Below are positions 1 through 10,112 of a DNA stretch of 64,000 nucleotides, in pieces. The number at the start of each line of letters is the position of its first letter. Position 1 is the first letter of the stretch. The notes beneath the pieces are model-generated. The model did not search any database and had not been told where the DNA came from. It saw nothing but the letters and a program-made list of their open reading frames with translations. A program made the translations under genes and the position numbers. This DNA comes from Sapria himalayana (lineage: Eukaryota; Streptophyta; Magnoliopsida; Malpighiales; Rafflesiaceae). The stretch is taken from contig JAREIK010017918.1 in NCBI GenBank assembly GCA_029783825.1, positions 1,580,001 through 1,644,000 of the forward strand. Reading direction: 5' to 3'.

Positions 1-1780
1 CATATGTCTTCCCTAAAATTCAATTGGTAGAATTTATATGGTAGAAAGTAACTTATATGACTATCATCACCTTATAGGTCACCTCCACTTGTATGTATCT
101 CATATGTTACTTATCATCATCTAGCACGATGACATGCAACTCCAACACTAAAAGGAGAGACTCTTAGCAAAAGATTCTATAAATACCTCACATTAATTAT
201 GGGTTAATTCATTCATAAAGATATGCACAATAAATTGGCTTATAAAAGTATTTATGCTATTGGCTTTATAAGCACATACTGGTATGATTAAACTTATCTC
301 AATATCAAGTTTTGATGTTTAGATTTGTCTCACACATCACTATTCGAATGGTTATCATTTGCTTCTTACATTATGTGTGAGTGTGCTTTATAACTTACTT
401 GTCACTATCCACCATGATAACATGTACAAACCTACCTATAGTAAAACTTTAATTTTAGTTGTAAATAAATTTCACATCAATTAGTAACCTAACCACAATA
501 CAAACAAAATAGAATATCTATTAATTTTATATCTATCAGACGAAATAAAATATACTAACCTTAGATCTCTATGTAGCTTAATATTGAAGAGAAATTCACA
601 TATTATAATTCAAAGTATATCTCATAAAATTTTTGGTTATCAATGGCATTCCTCAAGAGTGTCTACGAATTAAAGCCCTAATCCCACAATTCTCATTTTG
701 CACTTTGAATCTTCCCCTAGGTTGGAGTCACAATCATGCTTTCACATAGGGTCTATGAGTATGCCTTACATCACCTTTTTGCTCATTAATCTCACCTATG
801 GTTGGGTGAATATTTCTCCAAAACCCTAGCCTTCTCACCTTTCTCTTTCATACCATAGCAACCCACTAATTTTCTTTTTTTACTAAGTTTTGCTTTTATA
901 CTTGAATGGTTGAGTGTGTTTATTGTGTAGAAAGTCATTAAACTGAGGAATGACAATAACTTTAGCATTGCTTCTTTGTTACAAAAAGTTATGGCACAAG
1001 GGAATAGCTATAAATTTGGTCTTTTCCTTGTATTTGATTGCCATGGCACTAGCAATAGTTACAACTCATGTATGTTCTCATTATAACAGAAAGTTATGAT
1101 AATGGCAATGAGCGTTCTTAATGTGTTTTTCTTTATAACTTAAAGTCAAGGCATTGAGAAGTGACATGGCTCATGCATTTCTTCTTGTTAACCCAAATTC
1201 ACAGTGATGGGATTGACTCTAGCTTTAGTTTTTTTTATGGAGAAAAAATCATGGCTTTAGAAATGGGTGTAGCCCAAGTAAATTTTTTTTTTGAAACTCT
1301 TCATATCCAAAAGTTACACACTAGAGAAAAGCCATAGTTTTTGCCTTAGAATTTTTGGCTCTTTATTGAAAAAGTCACGATGTTAGAGATGCCATAAATT
1401 TTAGCACCAGTAGGTTACTTAGCTGCTTTCAGGTAAAATCAATATCACAATTATAAAAATATTACCTAGGTTGTTTGATTCCAACTCATAGAAACTTTCA
1501 AAGCTGAAAAGATCATGTTGCTTAGTAAATTAGTTTTATCAACGAGATGGCAGTCATAATATACAATAACTATTTGTGTAAAGCTTTGACCAAGAATGGA
1601 TATCAAAACTATCCTATAATCTCTTGAAAGTATAACAAAGTGATAACATGAGGAATTCTATCATTTTACAAGACTTGTTGCTCTTCTCCTACTCAATAAT
1701 TCTACCAAGTATTACATTTAAAAAAAATCAATTAATTTCACTATTATTCATCATAATCTCTCAAAACTATAATTTCATGT
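1..1780 (-). repeat. Dispersed repeat R1, copy 1
   Basis: This stretch has no credible coding frame. It aligns by eye with 55600-57960 in the same orientation, and with 22430-24050 and 49240-50110 in the opposite orientation. A recurring feature is clusters of words related to AAAGTCATGAC. The class is unknown; it may be a non-coding part of a retroelement. The orientation is relative to the 22-kb copy. The site near 935-945 is an uninterrupted version of the place where a solo LTR sits in the 55-kb copy. The copy probably starts outside the window. Confidence 0.55.
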
Positions 1781-2344
1781 TATGATTCTATTTAAAATCT
1801 TTTTTTATGCAAATACAGGATACATAATTACCAAAATAATTAGTATTATTTAGTATTTGGTATATTGAACAAATATATTTGTAAATTCATTTATAAATAT
1901 GTATATGTTTATACTTATTAATTCATTTTTACTAATGAATTCATTTAAAAACATGTTAAAAAGCATATACATTTTTATGTAATATGTATATTTTCGAAAT
2001 ATATAAACATATAAATTGTATACAATTAAACATTTATATGTTTATAGGTATACATAAAAATATAAAAAGATATATGTTTATATGTTTCAAAAATATATAG
2101 TGCATATTTTCATATTAACATATTTATAGACATAAATGTATATGTAAATTGTATATGTATATTGTATATTCATATAGTATACATGTTTATACATGTCTAC
2201 ACCACTCACATATAGTATATGAGTTTTTAAAAACACATGCAAACATATATGTTTAATGTTTTTAAATATTGTTTATATGTGTTATTCATATAATCATATA
2301 TGTATATATTTCAAAAACATAGTTTTCAAAAAACATTGTTTTTT

Positions 2345-2720
2345 TATATATTTTGTAATGATGTCATCGAAGGGTAAAAATATTTTTGGTTTTTAATTTC
2401 ATGGGTACCAAAAAACAAATGATTTTTGTTTTGGTTTAATTTTTCTTATAATTTTTTCAAGAAAAGAATAATATTTTTGTAAAATTATCTTTTGGGCTCC
2501 CAAAATGAAAATAATTACATTTTAGGATCCCAAAATGAATATATTTAATTTTTGGGACCATTTTTTAAAAAATTTTAATAAAAAATACATCAAAATGAAA
2601 ATAATTTTTGTTTCAGTCCAATTTTATGTGTAATTATGAAAATATCCATAACACATTAAAAAAATTTAACTATTCATGAAAAAATACTGTTTTCAAAAAA
2701 TGATATATATATATATATAA
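2345..2720 (+). repeat. Left arm of an old inverted repeat
   Basis: The reverse complement of this block matches 4870-5067 and continues in 8689-8760 across the inserted hAT element. Shared marks are a TTATGG-ATTTTCATAATTACA stretch and two 'TTTGGGA-CC' blocks. The two arms enclose about 2 kb of fold-back units and TA-rich sequence. No product is visible. It may be a large non-autonomous inverted-repeat element. Confidence 0.5.
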
Positions 2721-2805
2721 CAATGATTGTATATAACATATATGCTCTAAATCTTTTCTAACATTTTTAACACACACTCTGTGTGTGTGTGTGCGCGTGT
2801 GTATA

Positions 2806-4130
2806 ACAAATACTGTGCCCCACTAAACTCAATCCTCGGATGCACATCAAGTATAAACTTGTTACCCTATCCCCTCATGATGCATATTGACATCATCATT
2901 TTGTCACTTAGAACATGCATTTTTATACATGCCCCACATGTAATGTTCTCTAAGATTTGAATTCAAGACCTTTAGTCTATATAGTTCCAAATCCTAGTAC
3001 ATGTGTACCAGTTGAACTACTTAGCATGACTAGTATTTTGATGTGGGAATGAAAGGACATGGGTTCAAGTTCTAGGAACACGACATGTGAGCAAAGTGCA
3101 AAACCACACAACATTTCTAATGGGAAAAGTTGATAATATTGATATGTTTGGTGTGGTATTGGGCAATCAGTTAACACTTTGAGACTGCCCAAGGCATATG
3201 TTGAGCAGGGCTGACTATTTATTACTTATAAACAAGTTTATATTTAACAAATTGTGGGCCTGACATAACATTAGTCTATAGGTAGTCCCCATTTGTAAAG
3301 TAAACTGGTTACATGATTTCCAGCAGACTTATCAATATTATTTACTTTGCTCTTTAAGCACATAGTTTTATACATGTCTTGCTTATCGTATCCCCTTATA
3401 TTTGAACTTGTGACTTCTAATCTATATAGCTTGAAATCCCAGCACCAAAGTTCTATTTGACTTACTATATAGGTTGGATGTCGAGTAAAACTGATATGTA
3501 GGGTTTTACTTAGGTGCTAGAATTTGGAACAATATATACTAAAGGTCTTAAGTTTAAATCCTTAGAGACATGATATGCGAGATATGTGTAAAATCATACA
3601 CCCTAATGGGCAAAACAGACAATATGTGTGTGTTCAATGGGGGTTGAGCAACTAGCTAATACTTGCAAGGATGCCCAGGAACTACGATCGAGTGGGGGCC
3701 ACATTTGTTACATATAAATGTATTTATATGTAACAAATGACATGCACCACTAACCTCAATAATCAGGTTTCCCCCTAGTGTTAACTAGTTACCTAGCCCC
3801 AATCGGGCATATCGATATTATCTTCTTTTCTCATCAGATTTTAACTTGAGATCTCTAGTCTATATAATTGCAAATCCTAGCAACGGAGTAACCATTGAGC
3901 TAAGTTGGTCAATTTGTACTTAGATGATAGGATTTAGAACTAAATAGACTGGAGGTCTCGAGTTCTAATTCTAGGGGGCACGACATGTGGGGCATGTGTA
4001 AAACCATGAGCTATGAGGAGCAAAGCAAACGGTGTTAATATGCTTGGTGGGATGTCGAGCAACTTGTTAACACTTGGAGACTGCTCAAAGACTGACATCA
4101 ATGGGGCCTACCATTTGTTGCATACTACAC
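2806..4130. repeat. Three tandem fold-back units of about 430 bp
   Basis: Three adjacent units (about 2806-3225, 3247-3708 and 3728-4117) each consist of two roughly 200-bp halves that are inverted copies of each other. One half runs from AACAAAT through 'GTTACCC', 'CACATG' and 'CTAGTCTATATAG'; the other half repeats these marks in reverse order and ends near ATTTGTTA. The short frame at 2977-3192 is a by-product of this sequence. The structure resembles MITE or foldback elements, but I do not recognise the family. Confidence 0.6.
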
Positions 4131-4136
4131 ACATTA

Positions 4137-4261
4137 TATATATGCTATATATAATTTAAAATTATATATGTTTTAAACTATATATGTTTATATGTTATGT
4201 ATATATTTTAAATATGTGCTATATATATGTTTTACCACATTTAAAATGGTTTAAATGTTAT

Positions 4262-4316
<55 letters not shown>

Positions 4317-4727
4317 CTTAAACATTTTTAATCTTTTTTAAAATATGTTTTAAAGGTTTTTAAAGCAAATAACATATACCATAATAAAAACCATTTAAAC
4401 CTTTTTTTAATGTGTTAAAAAGGTTAAAAAGTTTTAACTATATGTTTTATGTGTGTGTGTCTATATATATACATACATACATGTATACATACATATATAC
4501 ATATACATATATATATATAATATGTTAAACCATTTAAATCTTTTTTAATCTGGTAAACATATATATTATATATTTGTTTAAAGCATATATAATTTCAAAC
4601 TAATACACACACACACACACACACACATATGTTAAATGTACTTTTTTTAATGTGGTAAACATACATAACATCTATATAACATATATACATATATAGTTTA
4701 AAGCATATAAAATTTAAAATTATTTAT

Positions 4728-4807
<80 letters not shown>

Positions 4808-4870
4808 GTGTGTGTGTGTGTGTGTGTTATGTAGTTTTAAATTATATATGTAATATGTATATATGTTATA
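4137..4870. repeat. TA-rich microsatellite block
   Basis: This is low-complexity DNA with long dinucleotide runs: TA at 4267-4312 and 4729-4803, AC at about 4602-4627, and TG at 4805-4827. Between the runs are variants of ATATGTTTAAACC. No gene is present. Confidence 0.9.
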
Positions 4871-5067
4871 TAAATCATTTTTCAAAAATGATATTTTTTT
4901 CTTGAATAGTGTTTTTGAAAAAATAGTTTAGTTTTTTTATATGTTATGGGTATTTTCATAATTACATGTAAAGTTGGACCAAAATTAAAATATTTTTTTG
5001 TCTTGGAATACTTTTTAATAATTTATTAAAAAGTAGTCCCAAAGCATAAATAGTTTAGTTTTTGGAT
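4870..5067 (-). repeat. Right arm of the old inverted repeat, proximal part
   Basis: This is an inverted match to 2500-2720. The arm is broken at 5068 by the hAT insertion and resumes at 8689, so the arm predates the hAT element. Confidence 0.5.
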
Positions 5068-5075
5068 CTCAAAAC
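5068..5075 (+). repeat. hAT target-site duplication, left
   Basis: CTCAAAAC lies directly before the element end and is repeated exactly at 8681-8688. Eight base pairs is the standard hAT duplication length. Confidence 0.95.
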
Positions 5076-8000
5076 TAGAGGTATCAAAGAGATCGGGCCG
5101 GGCCGGCCCAACCCTTTTTTAGAGCATGGCTGTGCTTTCGTGCCAGGCCAGACACGACAATGTTACTGTACCATGTCGTGTCTGGCTCGGCATGGTTTAT
5201 TAAAGCCAGGCTCGGTCGGGCCAAACATGGTCGTATGGGCCAAACCATGCCGTACGGGCGCGGGCATAGTTTAAATTTTTTTTAAAAAATTTTAAAGTTT
5301 AATTTTTTAGTTTAAATAAAATATATATTATATTATATATAGAATTATAGATAAAGTATAATATATTAAAATTATAAATGAAAATTGTTAAAAATTTATT
5401 AAATTACAAAGTTTAATTTTTTTTATAATTTAAAATAAAATTAGTTTATAATTTATTAGAATTAAATTATAGAGTTTAAAATTTTTAAATGATAAATTTA
5501 AACAAACAAATTAATTAAACAAAAAATTTCATTAAAAAAATTAAAAAGTCAAAAAAACCAAAACAAACCAAATAAGAAATGACCAATCAAGTAATCAGCC
5601 AATGGATACCGAAGGTCCGAACCAAACAAATTCAAGTTTCAATGTAACGTATAAATAAAGCGTACAATCAATAAAAAACAAAATATTGAAATCAAAAAAT
5701 AGTAGATCATCATCAATCATTAATCGGCATATTATGAGCATCATCAGTCGCAACAACAAGATCACTATCATATGGATCATCATCATCAGCAATCAACTCC
5801 TCCGCTTTCGCAGTGGATGCGGATGCAGTCCATGTCCCAGCTCCAGCACGATCATGGATGTTAAACCTCGAATCCTCCCAATCCTTCAAACAGGCCAATG
5901 ACTCAATAATATCTGGACGTAATCTTGATCTCCTATCTGAAATCACATTCGCTGCAGCAGAAAAAGTAGACTACGATGCTACGCTCGACACCAGAGGAGT
6001 CAGTAGATTCCATGTCATCCTAGATAGCACGGGAAAGGTGGACTCATATGATTTCCACCACTGTAATATATCAAGATTCTTAGTATCAGAATGTGATAGG
6101 ATTGAGCAGTAATCGGTATCTAAGTACCGAGAAAGCTCACTCCTATGTGATGATCCACCCCGATGTTTCCCCCTCGCTAGCTGAATGAAAAAATCGTCAT
6201 CTTTGAACAAGGTATCCATGTCCAAAATCACGGTCTCACTACTACCACCACCACCACCATACCTAGTATCGTAGTATGTGAACATGTCAGTCAACTTCTC
6301 ATGAATGAACCGTTCAGGTGGGTCTTCCAGGTTCATGCACGAGGAAATGTAAGTCAGGGTGTTTTCTACCCCTTCCACCTTAACCCTAGGGTCCATGCAT
6401 GCAGCGAGGCAATAAAGAGATGGAACGGTGGACCAATACTTTAAGTACTTGGTTTTCATCTCTGCAACCATATGGCTAAGTGTCGGGTCAATTCGATACT
6501 TCCTAAACATGTTACTAATGTTGCATATGCACCTGAGTGTAATGCAAGTCGTGGGCGTATAAACTGATGAACACATGTTCGTCGTGTCATAAAAAATCTT
6601 CAGGAATTTCATAAATGAAATTCCAGAAGCCCAGTCAGTGTCATCAATAATAAGTTCACCACTCTTACTATTGACGTAGTCGGATATCACGTGTTCATAT
6701 CCAACACATGACTCCAACATCAGGTACATGTAATTCCAGCGATATCTCACATCCGATTGGAATTTCTTCTTAAGATTCGCAGACAACCAGAGACTACCAA
6801 ACTCTGGTTGTCAGTGAGGAGTGCGAATATATTTTAGTCCATTACGTATGTTATCCAACACGAGGGAATACACCTTCATACCCGCTTCAACAATCAGGTT
6901 AATCACGTTGCACATGTATATGGCAGGAAAAATCTCTCTTAATGGTACATCTCTAATATTCCTAACAAACATGTTAATCGCTACTCCATTATTAGATGCA
7001 TTATCGAATGTGACACTAAAAATTTTATTTTGAATTTTATATTCCCTAAAGATTTTCATCATACTCTCAAAAATGGTCGGGCCATCATGAGGATGGAGAA
7101 TCTCAGAGAATCCTAAATTTTTTTATTCATAGTCCAGTTAGAATCTACATAGTTGATAGTGAGACATGCATAAGATGATTCATCATGACTTGTCAAGATA
7201 TCAGACGTCACGGACACCACTCCACTATATGCCATAAATTCATTAATTATTTTTTATTTTTCTAACTTATACAATTTTAGTATGTCATTCCTATATGTGA
7301 ATCTAGGAATCCTATGATAAGCAGGCTGAAAATATGTCTGTATGATGCGCACCAACCTTGGATCTTCCGAAAATCTGATCGGAAGACCCATCAATGTGAT
7401 AAGTCTGGTCATGTCGTCCCTACCCAACTTGCTGGAGTGTATGAATAGAGTAAACTTTGAGACTGAACTAGATCCAGTCTCAAAACAAGTTGGGTTTGCC
7501 TAGGATATAATGGACCATATTTTTTGGTGCATAATTCGTCATGCCTTTAAGGTGTCTAGTCTCAAACGAACTCTTACAAGTTAAAATTCTCATACAATAT
7601 TTGCACCGTGTCATTTCTTCTTCCTCATCCCTAATATTTTTTTGTTTTATTATATTAAAATGAGTCCAAACTACAGAACTCCTCCTAGTTTTTTATTTTT
7701 TAGAGGTTTGAGTTTTGACGACTGGAGAAACCAAAGTTTCAGCAGCCTCAAACCTCTGTGTAAGATTTTTATTTTCTAAATTTAAATATGTTTCCTTAGT
7801 ATTTGTTATTTTTTAGGATTTTTGTTAAACATGACACTTATGTAGAGACTAGATGATATATTTTAGATTTAACTATTTTAGGACTGGAGAGAGAGACTAG
7901 ACTACAGAGAGATTGAGAGAGAGAAAAAAACTCAAAATAAATTACCCAGTAAAGCAGTGAGGTTGATCATTTGCACGGTGCACCACAGTCTAGCTCAAAA

Positions 8001-8680
8001 TTCGAAACCCGAGTTGAGTTTCCCGAAAAGCCTAGCAAAATGACGAAATCCCGAGTCCCGAGAGAGAGAAGCAAGATTTTTGAGAGAGTGAAAATGTGAG
8101 ATTTGAGAGAATAAATGTTTATGAAAAACATAAATGTTATAGAGCGGTGGGGAGGATTTTATAGATTAAAGAAAATAATTTTTTTAAAAAAATGTAATTT
8201 TTTTTTTGTTTTTTTTTTAATTTTTTTTAATATTTTAGGGGGCAGAATCATGAGGGCCATTGGATTCTATCCCCTAGCGGTTGGATGCGAGATCCAACGG
8301 CTAAAATTTAAATTTTTTTTTGCCCGTTGGGGGGGGGGGGATCGGGTCGGGTGGGATCGCGGGTCGGGTCTGATTGGACACGACCCACGGTCTTTGTGTG
8401 CTAGAAGCTAGGCCCGACTCACCGAGTCACAATAGGGTCAGCCGTGACTCGTGACTCATGACTCGTGAGGGTGCTGGAAGCCGGGAACCCAGGTCTGCTG
8501 GTGTGTGACCGGGTGTGACCCCGAACCGTGCCGACGGGCAATGCCACGGGCCACCGAACAGTGCCGGGTCAGGCATGGCACGAGGCCTAGTTGGCCTCGG
8601 CACGGCACGGGCCGTGCCTTGCCCGGGCACGGGTAATTCCCCTGCCGGGCCGGGCCGACCCTGCCCGGTTGACACCTCTA
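5076..8680 (-). mobile_element. hAT-superfamily DNA transposon, 3605 bp
   Basis: The ends are TAGAGGTATCAA and its imperfect inverse TTGACACCTCTA, followed inward by strikingly GC-rich subterminal DNA (about 5085-5275 and 8329-8675) full of GGGCCGGGCC and GGCACG words that could fold and be bound by transposase. An 8-bp CTCAAAAC duplication flanks the element exactly. The interior holds a decayed transposase gene on the minus strand. Open frames inside the GC-rich ends are artefacts. The element has the same ends as the 471-bp copy at 24522-24992. The perfect duplication indicates a relatively recent insertion, but this copy is no longer autonomous. hAT elements move by cut-and-paste with hairpin formation on the flanking DNA. 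Confidence 0.95.
5713..7760 (-). pseudogene. hAT transposase (BED zinc finger type), inactivated
   Basis: The N-terminal part, near 7560-7700, reads like a BED zinc finger: SSVVWTHFN, then TRCKYC and a later HLKGM in place of the usual H-x3-5-H. Next come LVRIIQTYFQPAYHRIPR (7255-7420), VTSDILTS and CLTINYVDSNWT (7130-7230). The RNase H-like core contains VTFDNASNN (near 7000), which holds a catalytic Asp of the family. The large block at 5974-6786 includes AACMDPR. The C-terminal dimerisation segment (5713-5970) has TFSAAANVISDRRSRLRP and ESLACLKDW. Damage includes a frameshift near 7110-7120, several stops in the N-terminal region, and an in-frame TAG at 5971-5973 exactly where the family's conserved Ser-Glu before 'xxFS' is expected. 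The protein would act in the nucleus on the element's own ends. Similar plant proteins are annotated as RICESLEEPER-like. Confidence 0.9.
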
Positions 8681-8688
8681 CTCAAAAC
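8681..8688 (+). repeat. hAT target-site duplication, right
   Basis: This CTCAAAAC copy is identical to 5068-5075 and immediately follows the inverted terminus. Confidence 0.95.
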
Positions 8689-9410
8689 ATAATGTTGTCT
8701 AATATTTTCAAGTTGGGTCCTATTAACATTTGGCAATTGTTTTTTTTTTTTTTTGCAATTAAAGCATTATGTATGTTCTCTGAACCAATAATAATTTTCT
8801 TTTCTATATGAATACTTCTATTGTGAATTTTACATTTAAAGTTGTTCATCATTTGAGTAATATGAATGTTTTTTTTTCTTTATCTACCATATCATTGTTC
8901 ACTTTTTACATTTGAGCCTTAATTTGCTAATGATTAAATAATTTTTTAAACCAAAATTAATTTTGAATTGAAATTAATTTTTAACTCTTTTTTTTTTTGG
9001 AATGTCATATTAAATGAACCCATCAATTTTTGGAAACTCGTCTATTAAATGATTATCTTCAATTATCATAATTTCAAACTCTTGTCATGCAGATTGAAGT
9101 TTTATAGTATGTACAATTAGTTTAGTCCCTCTTGATCATTCTCTATAAAATCACATAAATTAATAAATAAAATTGGTATCCATCTAATACAAGAAGTCAT
9201 AATTTCTCCATCAAACTTTGAAACATATAGTTATTGGAACCCCATTGTCTAAAATAGATCACTATAAAATATTAAAGGTTGCAAAATGCTAATTACAATA
9301 TTGAATTTGGGCTCGGGCTAAACATATTTTCAAAATCTAGCTCTGAGGGAGAGTGGGGACCCACGCCATAAATAAATACTAAGATTACTCAGAATTTGTG
9401 ACTCAAATTC
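8689..9410 (-). repeat. Distal right arm of inverted repeat, then anonymous and gag-like DNA
   Basis: From 8689 to about 8760 the sequence continues the inverted-repeat arm interrupted by the hAT element. The rest is AT-rich. At 9080-9260 the minus strand reads KFDGEI and DFIENDQEG, which faintly resemble the start of a copia gag. That fits the primer-binding-like site just upstream at 9411-9427. No intact frame exists. Confidence 0.3.
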
Positions 9411-9427
9411 ACTCTGATATCATACCA
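9411..9427 (-). other. Possible tRNA-Met primer binding site
   Basis: On the minus strand the sequence is TGGTATGATATCAGAGT. This is the plant copia primer site TGGTATCAGAG with a 3-bp insertion, and it directly follows an LTR end. It suggests that the LTR at 9428-10112 also served, or was duplicated from, a 5' LTR position. Confidence 0.5.
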
Positions 9428-10112
9428 TGTATAAACACCATAATTATTAGGAATTTTTTGAAATAAGACATTTTACCATGCAAAACATTTGTTAATATTT
9501 GACAGGTAAACTTTATTAACAACTCATCACCAAAAACTAGCTTAAAGAGAGAAATGGAATTTATTATTCATTATTTTTATTTTAAGTTACAACTAAAAAA
9601 ATAATGTTGCATAATCATTAATACCAAAACATAATTGGGGAACACCTTGATAACAATAATCATGAGAGCGATGCAACACGTTATGCAATTTCCTAGTGAA
9701 AATATATTCATGCGTGATAATTATTTATTAGAGAAACAAATAAAATATCATCTAGTGTTTTCATTAAGTTTACAAATATAATTACATATTTTCAACAATG
9801 ATAATTTCTATTGAAATTACTATTGGAATTAAAAACACTCAGACAAAAAAAAAATTTTGAAACAAAAAAAAGATTATAATCGATAAAACACACACTTTGG
9901 AAGTTATGATTATTTTCTTCTATTTTTGGTGAAAAAATAAATGGGAGTGAAGGGTATTAATTCTAATTCAAGGTAAATCTTTACCACACAAATCATAACC
10001 ACATATATAATATTAATATGAGAATTAATATGATAATTAGTGATATTTAAAAACTATAATATCTAGAAATGGACTTCAAGATTGATTTGGGCTTCATGTT
10101 TATGATCCAACA
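9428..10112 (-). repeat. Copia A long terminal repeat, 685 bp
   Basis: On the minus strand it starts TGTTGGATCATAAACATG and ends TTATACA. A polypurine tract, AATAGGGAG, lies immediately upstream on the minus strand (plus positions just above 10112), as expected for a 3' LTR. The first ~140 bp match 12972-13115 as a direct repeat. It contains no gene. Confidence 0.75.

Noticed and set aside
6821..7033. Plus-strand 70-codon frame
   Set aside because: It is antisense to the recognised hAT transposase region on the minus strand.
8427..8811. Overlapping frames at 8427-8675 and 8515-8811
   Set aside because: They lie in the GC-rich subterminal part of the hAT element on both strands, and the second runs past the element's end.
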